A stretch of DNA of 64,000 bases, from contig NZ_JACEZS010000006.1 of the NCBI RefSeq assembly GCF_014042365.1, positions 62,001 through 126,000 of the forward strand, written 5' to 3'. The stretch's first letter is position 1. Each line of letters begins with the position of its first letter. The notes beneath the pieces were generated by a model. It worked only from the letters and a program-made list of their open reading frames with translations, made no database searches and was not told the origin of the DNA. The DNA comes from Rugamonas fusca. Lineage in GTDB: Bacteria > Pseudomonadota > Gammaproteobacteria > Burkholderiales > Burkholderiaceae_D. Positions 9,230 through 17,390 of the stretch are shown one piece after another. Made by a program: the position numbers and the translations under genes.

Positions 9230-11764
9230 ATGCTGACCCTGGCCCTGAAGATGACGGCGCGCGACTGGCGCGCCGGCCAGCTGCGCTTCCTGCTGGTGGC
9301 GCTGACGGTGGCGGTGGCGGCGCTGGCCGCGTCCGGCTTTTTCGTCGACCGCCTGCGCACGGGCATGGAGCGCGACGCGCACCAGTTGCTGGGCGCGGAC
9401 GTGGTCATCAACGCCGACTTGCCGGTGGACCCGGCCTGGCGCGCCGAAGCGCTGCGCCGTGGCCTGACGCTGGCCGACACGGTCGGTTTTGCCAGCATGG
9501 CGCAGGCCGGGGCGGGCGAACAGTCGCAATCGCAGCTGGCGGCGCTCAAAGCCGTCGGCCCCGGCTACCCGCTGCGCGGCCAACTCAAACTCAGTGATGA
9601 TCCGGCCCAGGCCGAGCAAAGCATGGGCCAGCCTGCCGCCGGCATCCCCGCCGCCGGCACCGTGTGGATCGATCCCGGCCTGCTGGGCGCACTGAACGTG
9701 GGCCTGGGCGGTACGCTGCGCCTGGGCGACCGCGCGTTCACGGTGGCGCGCCTGATCGCCTCGGAACCGGACCGTGGCGCCGGCTTCCTCAATTTTGCGC
9801 CGCGCGTGATGCTGGCCCTGTCCGACCTGGACGCCACCCACTTGATCCAGCCCGGCTCGCGCGTTACCTACCGGCTGCTGGTGGCCGCGCCCACGCCGGC
9901 CCAGGCTGACGTGGCCGCCGCCTACGGCCAGTGGCTGCAGCAGCAGATCCAGGCCCGCAACGTGAAAGGCGTGCGGATCGAATCGCTGGAAACGGGCCGG
10001 CCCGAGATGCGGGCCACGCTGGACCGGGCCGAACGCTTCCTGGCGCTGGTGGGGCTGCTGTCGGCGCTGCTGGCCGCCGTGGCCGTGGCGATGGCCGCGC
10101 GCCGCTTCATGCTGCGCCACCTGGACGCTTGCGCCATGCTGCGCTGCCTGGGCCTGTCCCAGAACCAGGTGACGGCGATGTACCTGATCGAATTTGTGCT
10201 GGTGGGCCTGGCCGGCAGCGCGCTGGGCGTGGCCGTGGGCTATGCGGCCCACTACGTGTTGCTGCAGGCGCTGGGCAGCCTGGTGGCCGTGGCGCTGCCT
10301 CCGCCCACGTGGGCGCCGGCCTTGCAGGGATTGGCGGCCGGCATGCTGCTGCTGGTCGGCTTCGCGCTGCCGCCCGTGCTCCAGTTGCGCAATGTGCCGC
10401 ATAACCGCGTGATCCGGCGCGAGCAGGCCGCACCGCAGCCGCTGGCGCTGGCCACCTATGGCCTGGGGCTGGCCAGCTTCGTCGTGCTGCTGCTGTGGCA
10501 GGCCGGCGATACCCAGCTGGCCTTGTACACGGCGCTTGGTTTCGTGGGCGCGTTCGCCGTGTTCGGCCTGGCCGGCTGGCTGGGACTGGCCGCGCTCAAG
10601 CCCCTGCGCGGCGCCATCAACCATCAAAGCTGGCGCTTCGCCATCACCTCGCTGCAGCGCCGGCCCGGGGCCACGCTGGTACAGGTCGTGTCGCTGGCGC
10701 TGGGCCTGATGGCGCTGCTGCTGTTGACGGTGGTGCGCGGCGACCTGATGACGGCCTGGCGCAACGCCACGCCGGCCGACGCGCCCAACCATTTCATCAT
10801 CAACATCCAGCCCGAGCAGCGCGACGAGCTGGCGGCCCGGCTCACGCGCGCCGGTGTGCGCGAGGCGCCGCAGTTCCCCATGATACGGGGCCGGCTGACG
10901 GCCGTGAACGGCCAGCCCGTAACGGCCGACACCTACACGGAGGACCGTGCGAAAAGCCTGGCCGACCGCGAATTCAATTTGTCCACCATGACCGCGCTCC
11001 AGCAGGGCAACCGCATCAGCGCCGGCGCCTGGTTCGCCGACCGGCCCGGCATGGCCGAAGCGTCGGTCGAGGAGGGCATCGCGAAGACGCTGCGCTGGAA
11101 GCTGGGTGACAAGCTGCGCTTCGAGATCGCCGGCGCGCCCGTGGAAGCCACCATCACCAGCCTGCGCAAGCTCGAATGGGGCTCGATGCGGGTCAACTTC
11201 TTCGTCATCCTCAATCCGCATGCACTGCAAGGCACGTCGCAAAGCTGGATCACGGCCTTCCATCTGCCGCCGGGGCAGGGCGCGCTGATGAACGCCTTCA
11301 CGCGCGATTACCCGAACCTGACCATCGTCGACGTGGGCGGCCTGCTGCGCCAGTTGCAGGCCGTGCTGGACCAGGTGGTGGCGGCCGTGGAATTCCTGTT
11401 CGCGTTCACGCTGGCGTCCGGCGTGCTGGTGCTGTACGCGGCGCTGATGGGATCACAGGATGAGCGCAGCCGCGAGGCGGGCCTGCTGCGGGCGCTGGGC
11501 GCCACGCGGCGCCAGTTGTCGCAGGCGCAGCTGATCGAGTTCGCGCTGGTGGGGGGATTGGCCGGCCTGCTGGCGGCCAGTGGCGCGGCCGTCATGGGCT
11601 GGGGCCTGGCCACCTACCAGTTCAAGTTCGACTGGACCTTCGCGCCCACCGTGTGGCTCGCTGGCTTGCTGGCCGGCGCGCTGTGCGCCGTGGCGGGCGG
11701 CTGGCTGGGCCTGCGCCAGGTGCTGCGCCGGCCGCCCTTGCTCACGCTGCGCGAGGCGGCGTGA
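9230..11764 (+). CDS. ABC transporter permease, FtsX/YbbP type
   Basis: This 844-residue membrane protein has the double FtsX layout of YbbP: an N-terminal membrane anchor (about residues 18-38), a large periplasmic domain, a membrane block near 265-450, a second periplasmic domain (about 510-700) and a C-terminal block of three segments (about 720-835). Proteins of this type are permease partners of LolD-like ATPases (YbbA) and probably do mechanical work on lipoprotein or envelope substrates. No ATPase gene is adjacent, so the partner is encoded elsewhere. It follows the deaminase gene by 16 bases. The 3' end runs into imperfect copies of a GGCGGCGTGAGG unit just beyond the stop. Confidence 0.88.
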   Translation: MLTLALKMTARDWRAGQLRFLLVALTVAVAALAASGFFVDRLRTGMERDAHQLLGADVVINADLPVDPAWRAEALRRGLTLADTVGFASMAQAGAGEQSQSQLAALKAVGPGYPLRGQLKLSDDPAQAEQSMGQPAAGIPAAGTVWIDPGLLGALNVGLGGTLRLGDRAFTVARLIASEPDRGAGFLNFAPRVMLALSDLDATHLIQPGSRVTYRLLVAAPTPAQADVAAAYGQWLQQQIQARNVKGVRIESLETGRPEMRATLDRAERFLALVGLLSALLAAVAVAMAARRFMLRHLDACAMLRCLGLSQNQVTAMYLIEFVLVGLAGSALGVAVGYAAHYVLLQALGSLVAVALPPPTWAPALQGLAAGMLLLVGFALPPVLQLRNVPHNRVIRREQAAPQPLALATYGLGLASFVVLLLWQAGDTQLALYTALGFVGAFAVFGLAGWLGLAALKPLRGAINHQSWRFAITSLQRRPGATLVQVVSLALGLMALLLLTVVRGDLMTAWRNATPADAPNHFIINIQPEQRDELAARLTRAGVREAPQFPMIRGRLTAVNGQPVTADTYTEDRAKSLADREFNLSTMTALQQGNRISAGAWFADRPGMAEASVEEGIAKTLRWKLGDKLRFEIAGAPVEATITSLRKLEWGSMRVNFFVILNPHALQGTSQSWITAFHLPPGQGALMNAFTRDYPNLTIVDVGGLLRQLQAVLDQVVAAVEFLFAFTLASGVLVLYAALMGSQDERSREAGLLRALGATRRQLSQAQLIEFALVGGLAGLLAASGAAVMGWGLATYQFKFDWTFAPTVWLAGLLAGALCAVAGGWLGLRQVLRRPPLLTLREAA

Positions 11765-11830
11765 GGGCGGCGTGAAGGTGGCTTGATGGCGGCGTGAGGG
11801 CGCCCCGGCAGGTACGCCGTCAGCCCGCCA

Positions 11831-12829
11831 TCAGGCCGGCGCGTGCTGCTCTTGCAGGAACTGGGCGTAGGAGAACAGCGGGCCGTCGAAGTAGTGTTTG
11901 GGCAGCGGGAACAGGGCCCAGTAATAGGCTTCCCGGCCGTGGCAGACCTGGGCCGGCTGGCAGTAGCGGTGCCAGTGTTCGCCCACGGTGCTCGAATACA
12001 TGCCGTCGCCGTCGGCGTCGCTGAAGAACGGGATCACGCGCCGCTCCTCGAGCGCGTTCAGCAGCGACGGCGGCGCTTCGCTGTCGCGCGCGATCTCGTA
12101 CTGGGCGCTCATGCCCTGTTCCGTCTCGATCATCATCAGCGTGGGCTGGCCAGCCTTGTCGAAGAACAGGATGCCAGTCGGGTTGGGGAAGATGTAGTGC
12201 TCGACGAAGCCCTTGCTGCGGCTCAGTTCCTCCACCAGTTGCACCAGCGCCGGATCGCCGAGGAACTGGTAGTTGTGCAGCACCACCAGCTCGCGCAGGG
12301 TTTCCGACTGCTCCGCGAAATAGGCTTTTTGCAGGGCCGCGATTTCGATTTCCAGGATGTCGAGCGCGTTGTCGTCGCTTTTCTTGATGTAGCGGTCGAT
12401 CAGGCCGCGGTTGAAGGCGGTGACGGCGATCTTCTCGTCGGCCGCGCCGGTGAACAGGATCTTCTTGCAGGGCAGGTGCTGCACGGCCTGGCAGAATTCC
12501 AGCCCGTTCATCTGCGGCATCGAATAATCGACCACCAGCACGGACGGCGTGGCGAAGCGCTGGCGCTGCTCGCTGATGCGGTAGATGCGTTCCAGGTCCA
12601 GCGCCACGTTGCACTGGTCGGGCGGCTGGTTTTGCGTGTCGAAATTGACGTGCAGCGGCACGTCGTCGCGTTGGCGGCTCTGGGTCAGCCAGTCCAGCGC
12701 CACGCTGGTGTCATGGAAGGTCTTGCTGGCAAGCATGGGATCGAGCTGGAATGACAGGCTTTTCAGGAACGAGTCGCTATCGTCCACCAGGACTGTCAGG
12801 GTCGGATGAGTATAGACGGGCAGTTGCAT
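11831..12829 (-). CDS. jqsR: Response regulator of the JQS/LQS quorum-sensing system
   Basis: This 332-residue protein starts with a receiver domain. It shows the acidic pair in LVDDSD (D16, D17), the likely phosphorylation site D101 in VVDYSMPQMNGLEF, and the threonine in KKILFTGAAD. About 45 residues are inserted between the first strand-helix unit and D101. The C-terminal 190 residues have no recognisable DNA-binding domain, as in Legionella LqsR. The gene begins 3 bases after the kinase gene and is surely cotranscribed with it. With the divergent synthase gene this matches the jqsA-jqsS-jqsR locus described in Janthinobacterium. The output mechanism of this regulator class is not settled. 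Confidence 0.88.
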   Translation of the reverse strand: MQLPVYTHPTLTVLVDDSDSFLKSLSFQLDPMLASKTFHDTSVALDWLTQSRQRDDVPLHVNFDTQNQPPDQCNVALDLERIYRISEQRQRFATPSVLVVDYSMPQMNGLEFCQAVQHLPCKKILFTGAADEKIAVTAFNRGLIDRYIKKSDDNALDILEIEIAALQKAYFAEQSETLRELVVLHNYQFLGDPALVQLVEELSRSKGFVEHYIFPNPTGILFFDKAGQPTLMMIETEQGMSAQYEIARDSEAPPSLLNALEERRVIPFFSDADGDGMYSSTVGEHWHRYCQPAQVCHGREAYYWALFPLPKHYFDGPLFSYAQFLQEQHAPA

Positions 12830-12832
12830 GGT

Positions 12833-14107
12833 TCACCTAAGGTTTGCTGCACGAGACGTTGGAAATTCCAGGACGAAGATGGCGTAGGCGGTTTCCCGCG
12901 AGACACAACGAATAGTAGCATCCCAAGCCTCCATGATTTCTTTACATAACGCAAGCCCGATGCCGGTACCGTGATGGGCGGGATAGGAATAGAAGCGGCG
13001 GAAGATCAGCGGCAGCTGGGTCGGCGCCACGCCGCAGGCCGTGTCGATGAACAGCAGGCGCGGCGTGGGCCGGGCGCCGTCGATCACGATGCGCACCCGG
13101 CCCTTGCCGGCGCGGTGGATGGCCTTGAGGGCATTGCGCAATAAATTGAGCAGGATCACCACGGCCAGTTCGTTCTGGCCGGCGAAGTGGAAATCGTGCC
13201 GCAGGTCGCACACCACGGCCTGGCGCTGGGCCGCACTGGCGAATGGATAGCGCGCCAGCACGGCTGCCACCGCCTCGCCCATGCAAACGGATTCCGTGGG
13301 CCGCAGGTTGCGGTTGACGGCCGTGGCGCTGAGCAGGAACAGGTCGATCATGTGGTGCATGTGGCGTACTTCGAACTGGATGCGGCCCAGCGCATCGAGC
13401 CGGTTGGCGCGATCCGTGTCGGTCGCGTCGCGGGCCAGCCGGCCCAGGCCGCGCACATTGGCGTCCACGCTGGCCAGCGGCGTGCGCAGTTCGTGCGCCA
13501 CGGTCGCCAGGCCGGCGCCCAGGCCGGCCAGCCTCTCCTGTTCCAGCACGTCGCGGCTGACCTTGGCCGCGGACAGCACGGCGATGGTGAACCAGTGGAT
13601 CGGCAATTGCTGCAGCACGGCGCGGCTCAGCAGGATGTGGCCGTGGCCGGGCACCAGCACGGCCAGGCAGGCGGCCACGGTGCCGGCCACGTAGGCGCGC
13701 CAGGCCAGGGCCGTGTCGAAGTGGAACAGCACCACCAGCGCGATCAGCAGCGATTCGCCCCATACGCCCGAGGCATGGTTCATCAGGAACATGTAACTGA
13801 AGAAGAAGGAAAACACATAGGTCAGTGTCAACAGCAGGTAGCGCTCCAGCCAGCGGCGGCTGAAGTGGCGCGCCCACAGGCCCAGCGCACACAGCACGAG
13901 GCCGATGCCGCGCAGGGGCAGGCTGTCATATTCCTGCGGAAAGAAATAGTGCCAGACCACGTAGTACAGCGGCATGCCGACCGTGCCCATGGCCGCCAGC
14001 AGCAGCACACGGGCGGTGGCATGTTCCTGGTGGCAATGGTAACGCCGCAGCTTCAGCAGCAGGCGGTGGTGCCATTGCTTCCAGAGCGGTTGAAGGGGCG
14101 GCGTCAT
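12833..14107 (-). CDS. jqsS: Sensor histidine kinase, LqsS/CqsS type
   Basis: This 424-residue inner-membrane kinase has an N-terminal multi-pass membrane module (about residues 33-180, about six hydrophobic segments) like CqsS/LqsS, which binds alpha-hydroxyketone autoinducers. It is followed by the phosphoacceptor H205 in AHELRTP and a complete ATPase domain with LNLLRNALKAI and GTGIGLALCKEI. There is no C-terminal receiver domain, so it resembles Legionella LqsS more than Vibrio CqsS. It is transcribed divergently from the synthase gene and coupled to jqsR. Its start codon lies only 8 bases from a perfect FNR-type palindrome. No strong ribosome site is visible upstream of the ATG. Confidence 0.88.
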   Translation of the reverse strand: MTPPLQPLWKQWHHRLLLKLRRYHCHQEHATARVLLLAAMGTVGMPLYYVVWHYFFPQEYDSLPLRGIGLVLCALGLWARHFSRRWLERYLLLTLTYVFSFFFSYMFLMNHASGVWGESLLIALVVLFHFDTALAWRAYVAGTVAACLAVLVPGHGHILLSRAVLQQLPIHWFTIAVLSAAKVSRDVLEQERLAGLGAGLATVAHELRTPLASVDANVRGLGRLARDATDTDRANRLDALGRIQFEVRHMHHMIDLFLLSATAVNRNLRPTESVCMGEAVAAVLARYPFASAAQRQAVVCDLRHDFHFAGQNELAVVILLNLLRNALKAIHRAGKGRVRIVIDGARPTPRLLFIDTACGVAPTQLPLIFRRFYSYPAHHGTGIGLALCKEIMEAWDATIRCVSRETAYAIFVLEFPTSRAANLR

Positions 14108-14115
14108 GTCGTTTT

Positions 14116-14129
14116 TTGATGTTGATCAA
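14116..14129. promoter_or_regulatory. FNR/Anr-type operator, site 1 (jqsS-proximal)
   Basis: This is a perfect TTGAT-N4-ATCAA palindrome (spacer GTTG), the consensus for FNR, Anr and Dnr regulators. It lies between jqsS and jqsA, centred 16 bases before the jqsS start codon. At that place it would overlap the promoter or leader of jqsS and could repress it. Ten fixed bases are expected by chance well under once in a window this size. Confidence 0.7.
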
Positions 14130-14181
14130 AGTTTTATCTTGCTCCGAAATTGCAACGGTACTGGTGCTTTTGCTCGCGCCG

Positions 14182-14195
14182 TTGATCCGCATCAA
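14182..14195. promoter_or_regulatory. FNR/Anr-type operator, site 2 (jqsA-proximal)
   Basis: This is a second perfect TTGAT-N4-ATCAA palindrome (spacer CCGC), centred 66 bases from site 1 and about 81 bases upstream of the jqsA start codon. The distance would allow class II activation of a jqsA promoter with a transcription start near 14230. Two perfect sites in a 162-base intergenic region argue against chance. Confidence 0.72.
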
Positions 14196-14269
14196 CCCCT
14201 TCCTGTATCAAAACGGCAATGTCTTGGACGTAGTTCAAATAAAACAACCCTTTCAAAAGAGGAACATAT

Positions 14270-15526
14270 ATGTCCAAAGCTATCGCTCCGGCCTCCGCCC
14301 CCGCCCGCGCGCGTCTGGCTGCCGCCGAACACCATTTACCCGACTACGTCACGTGCCGCATGGATGCCCATTACGTGACCCGCATCGAACAATTGCTGGG
14401 GGGAGAACACCCGCACGCCTGGCAACCGACGCCGGCCGGCGCCATCTTCCTGGCCGGGAATGACTACCTGTGCCTTGGGGGCGAGTCCGCCCTGATCCGG
14501 GCCCAGGCCGAACGGCTGGCCGGCGGCGCCGCGTTGTTGATGTCGGCCGTCTACCTGCAGGAGGGGAGCCCCCAGCACCGGCTGGAACGCAAGTTCGCCA
14601 GCCTGATGGGGGCCGAGGACGGCATCCTGACCCAGTCCGGCTGGGCCGCCAACGTGGGGCTGGTGCAATGCCTGGCCGGTCCCGGCGTGCCCGTGTTCCT
14701 GGATATGCAAGCCCATGCCTCGTTGTGGGAGGGCGTGCAGTCGGCGGGCGCCGAGGCCATCTCGTTCCTGCACAACGACCTGGAGCACTTGCGGCGCCAG
14801 GTGAGCCGGCGCGGGCCCGGCATCATCGCCGTCGATGCGCTGTACAGCACCAACGGCAGCGTGGCCCCGCTGGCTGAGCTGGTGGAACTGGCTGAACGCA
14901 CCGGCTGCCTGCTGCTGGTGGACGAGTCGCACTCGCTGGGCACGCATGGCCCGCGCGGCGCCGGCCTGGTGGCGCAACTGGGGCTGGCCGAGCGCGTGCA
15001 TTTCCGTACCGCGTCGCTGGCCAAGGCGTTCGCGGGCCGGGCCGGCATCATCACGTGCTCCAGCAAATTCAAGGGGTATTTCCTGTCCGAGTCGCGCCCC
15101 GCCATCTTCAGTTCCTGCCTGCTCGAGCACGAGCTGGCCTGGTTCGATGCGGCCATCGACTTCGTGGCGGCGGCCGACGGGCGGCGCGCCGCGCTGGCCG
15201 GCATTGCCGCGCGCGTGCGTGCCGGGCTCGATGCGCTGGGCTACAACGTGAGCGACGGCACCGAGCAGATCATCGCGCTCGAACCGGGCACCGAGCCGCG
15301 CACGCTGGCGCTGCGCAAGGCGCTGGAACGGCAGGGCGTGTACGGCGCCATGTTCTGCGCCCCGGCCACGGCCAAGAACCGGGCGCTGGTGCGGCTGACG
15401 CTGAACGCCGGCCTGGACGCGGCGCAGGAAGCGCGGATACTGGCCGGCTGCGCCGCCATCCGTGAGCACGTGGAGCTGGAGAGCTGGTCGTCCAGCCGCC
15501 GTTCGCGCCGGCTGGCGCTGGTGTAA
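14270..15526 (+). CDS. jqsA: Alpha-hydroxyketone autoinducer synthase, CqsA/LqsA family
   Basis: This 418-residue enzyme of the PLP-dependent alpha-oxoamine synthase family joins an acyl-CoA to an amino-acid-derived substrate to make an alpha-aminoketone, the precursor of CAI-1/LAI-1-like signals. The PLP-binding DESHSLG lies at 218-224 and the Schiff-base lysine is K252 in TASLAKAFAG. The N-terminal DYVTCRMDAHY and the GNDYLCLG stretch are typical of CqsA/LqsA, not of biotin BioF. The adjacent kinase and regulator, in place of biotin genes, confirm the role. The ATG follows AGAGGAA at good spacing. In Janthinobacterium this system is linked to violacein control. Two FNR-type sites upstream suggest oxygen or NO input. 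Confidence 0.92.
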   Translation: MSKAIAPASAPARARLAAAEHHLPDYVTCRMDAHYVTRIEQLLGGEHPHAWQPTPAGAIFLAGNDYLCLGGESALIRAQAERLAGGAALLMSAVYLQEGSPQHRLERKFASLMGAEDGILTQSGWAANVGLVQCLAGPGVPVFLDMQAHASLWEGVQSAGAEAISFLHNDLEHLRRQVSRRGPGIIAVDALYSTNGSVAPLAELVELAERTGCLLLVDESHSLGTHGPRGAGLVAQLGLAERVHFRTASLAKAFAGRAGIITCSSKFKGYFLSESRPAIFSSCLLEHELAWFDAAIDFVAAADGRRAALAGIAARVRAGLDALGYNVSDGTEQIIALEPGTEPRTLALRKALERQGVYGAMFCAPATAKNRALVRLTLNAGLDAAQEARILAGCAAIREHVELESWSSSRRSRRLALV

Positions 15527-15532
15527 GCCATC

Positions 15533-15576
15533 GCGCACACGGGGTCGCCGTGCTGTGACGGCGGTCCCGTGTGCGC
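15533..15576 (+). other. Strong stem-loop between jqsA and the globin gene
   Basis: An 11-base perfect inverted repeat (15533-15543 pairs with 15566-15576) with an inner complementary stretch begins 6 bases after the jqsA stop and ends 13 bases before the globin start. No U tract follows, so it is not a classical terminator. It may stabilise the 3' end of the jqsA message or mask the ribosome site of the next gene. Confidence 0.55.
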
Positions 15577-15589
15577 TATCATGGTGGCT

Positions 15590-15979
15590 ATGACTGAACC
15601 TCAAACTCTCTACGAAGTGATCGGCGGCGAAACGCGCGTGCGCGAGATGGTCGACCGGTTTTACGACCTGATGGAACTGGAGCCGGAGTTCGCGCTGCTG
15701 CGCGCCACGCATCCGCCATCGCTGGACAACGCGCGCGACCGCCTGTTCTGGTTCCTGTCCGGCTGGATGGGCGGTCCGGACGCCTACATCGAGCGCTTCG
15801 GCCACCCGCGCCTGCGGGCGCGCCACATGCCGTTCGCCATCGGCACCCAGGAGCGCGACCAGTGGCTGCGCGCCATGGCGTGGGCCATGGAGGACGTGGG
15901 CATCGCCGAAGACCTGCGCCTGCGCTTGATGGAATCGTTCTATCAGACGGCCGACTGGATGCGCAACAAGCCGGATTGA
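15590..15979 (+). CDS. Group II truncated hemoglobin
   Basis: This 129-residue protein matches the short 2-on-2 globins. It starts with TLYEVIGGETRVREMVDRFY, has LSGWMGGPDAYIERFGHPRLR in the middle, and the heme-ligating histidine is probably the one in ARHMPF; WLRAMAWAM follows. Such globins bind O2 and NO and are linked to low-oxygen or nitrosative-stress physiology. It follows jqsA by 63 bases across a strong hairpin and precedes rmuC by 2 bases. The start is uncertain: ATGs at 15581 and 15590 are both possible; I chose 15590 because the conserved part begins there. No good ribosome site is visible. Confidence 0.88.
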   Translation: MTEPQTLYEVIGGETRVREMVDRFYDLMELEPEFALLRATHPPSLDNARDRLFWFLSGWMGGPDAYIERFGHPRLRARHMPFAIGTQERDQWLRAMAWAMEDVGIAEDLRLRLMESFYQTADWMRNKPD

Positions 15980-15981
15980 CC

Positions 15982-17325
15982 ATGACCACCATCGAATTCT
16001 TCGTGCTGCTGGCCCTAGGCCTTGCCGTGCTGGCCTTGCAGGTGCTGGCGCTGCTGCGCGGGCGCGCGGGCACGGGCGAGGCTGGGATGGCCGAGCGCAT
16101 CGAGCGCGTCGAGCGCGAAGTGCGCATGCAGTTGCAGGCCACGGCCCAGGCCGGCCGCCAGGACATGACGCAGTTGCTGGCGCAGGCGCAGGCCGCCAGC
16201 GCCCAGCAACTGGAAGCGATGCGGCGCCAGATCGACAGCCAGGGCCACAGCGGGCGCGAGGAACAGGCGCAAAGCCTGAAGCGCTTTGGCGAGAGCATGA
16301 ACCTGGCGCTGATCCGGCTGACGGAATCGAACGCGCAGCGCATGCTGGAAGTGCGCGCCACGCTGGAAGAAAAAATCCGCGACCTGCAGGCCGACAACGG
16401 CGCCCGGCTCGAGGAGATGCGCAAGACGGTGGACGAGAAGCTGCACGCGACCCTGGAGTCGCGCCTGTCGGCCTCGTTCCAGCAAGTGTCGGAACGGCTG
16501 GAGCGGGTGCACCAGGGCTTGGGCGAGATGCAGCAACTGGCGCTGGGCGTGGGCGACTTGAAGCGGGTGCTGACCAACGTGAAGACGCGCGGCACCTGGG
16601 GCGAGGTGCAACTGGAAATGCTGCTGGAGCAGGTGCTGACGTCCGAGCAGTACGCGCGCAATGTGGAGACCATCGCCGGCAGCGGCGCGCGCGTGGAGTT
16701 CGCGTTGCGCCTGCCGGGCCACGTGGAGGGCGGTCCACCCGTGTGGATGCCGATCGACGCCAAGTTCCCCAAGGAGCAGTACGAACGCCTGCTGGACGCG
16801 GCCGAGCGGGCCGACGCCGATGGCGTCGCGCTGGCCGGGCGCGAGCTGGAACGGGCCGTGCGCGGCGAAGCGAAGACCATCGCCGACAAATACCTGGCGC
16901 CGCCGCAGACGACGGACTTCGCCATCCTGTTCCTGCCTACCGAGGGCTTGTACGCGGAAGTGATGCGCCGTCCCGGCCTGGCTGATGAACTGCAGCGCGT
17001 GAACCGGGTGAGCATCGCCGGACCGTCCACGCTGTCGGCGCTGCTCAATAGCCTGCAGATGGGCTTCCGCACGCTGGCGCTGGAGAAGCGCTCGTCGGAA
17101 GTGTGGCAGGTGCTGGGCGCCGTGAAGACGGAGTTCGCCAAGTTCGGCGACGTGCTGTCGGCCACCAAGCTGACGCTGGAACGGGCCGCCAAGAATATCG
17201 AATCGGCCGAAACGCGCAGCCGTCAGATGGCGCGCAAGCTCAAGTCGGTGGAAGCCTTGCCCAGCGAAGCGGCCCAGCTGCTGCTGGGGCCGGACCAGGA
17301 TGTGAACGAATCGGAAGTGGCGTAG
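15982..17325 (+). CDS. rmuC: DNA recombination protein RmuC
   Basis: This 447-residue protein has an N-terminal membrane anchor (about residues 3-24), a long coiled-coil region (about 35-190) and a C-terminal RmuC nuclease-like domain with KTRGTWGEVQLE and MPIDAKFP. RmuC limits recombination at short inverted repeats in E. coli; the biochemical activity is thought to be nucleolytic. The start at 15982 lies 2 bases after the globin stop and gives the expected membrane-anchored N-terminus. The two genes are therefore probably cotranscribed, although no functional link is known. Confidence 0.93.
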   Translation: MTTIEFFVLLALGLAVLALQVLALLRGRAGTGEAGMAERIERVEREVRMQLQATAQAGRQDMTQLLAQAQAASAQQLEAMRRQIDSQGHSGREEQAQSLKRFGESMNLALIRLTESNAQRMLEVRATLEEKIRDLQADNGARLEEMRKTVDEKLHATLESRLSASFQQVSERLERVHQGLGEMQQLALGVGDLKRVLTNVKTRGTWGEVQLEMLLEQVLTSEQYARNVETIAGSGARVEFALRLPGHVEGGPPVWMPIDAKFPKEQYERLLDAAERADADGVALAGRELERAVRGEAKTIADKYLAPPQTTDFAILFLPTEGLYAEVMRRPGLADELQRVNRVSIAGPSTLSALLNSLQMGFRTLALEKRSSEVWQVLGAVKTEFAKFGDVLSATKLTLERAAKNIESAETRSRQMARKLKSVEALPSEAAQLLLGPDQDVNESEVA

Positions 17326-17390
17326 AAGTACAGTAGTACGGATCAACAGAGGGGAAGCATCCCCCGATGTCATTCTGAACGGAGACTGTC

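Noticed and set aside
12942..13892. 316-residue frame inside jqsS
   Set aside because: It is another frame of the jqsS coding strand with Arg/Ala/Pro-biased content; the kinase motifs are in the main frame.
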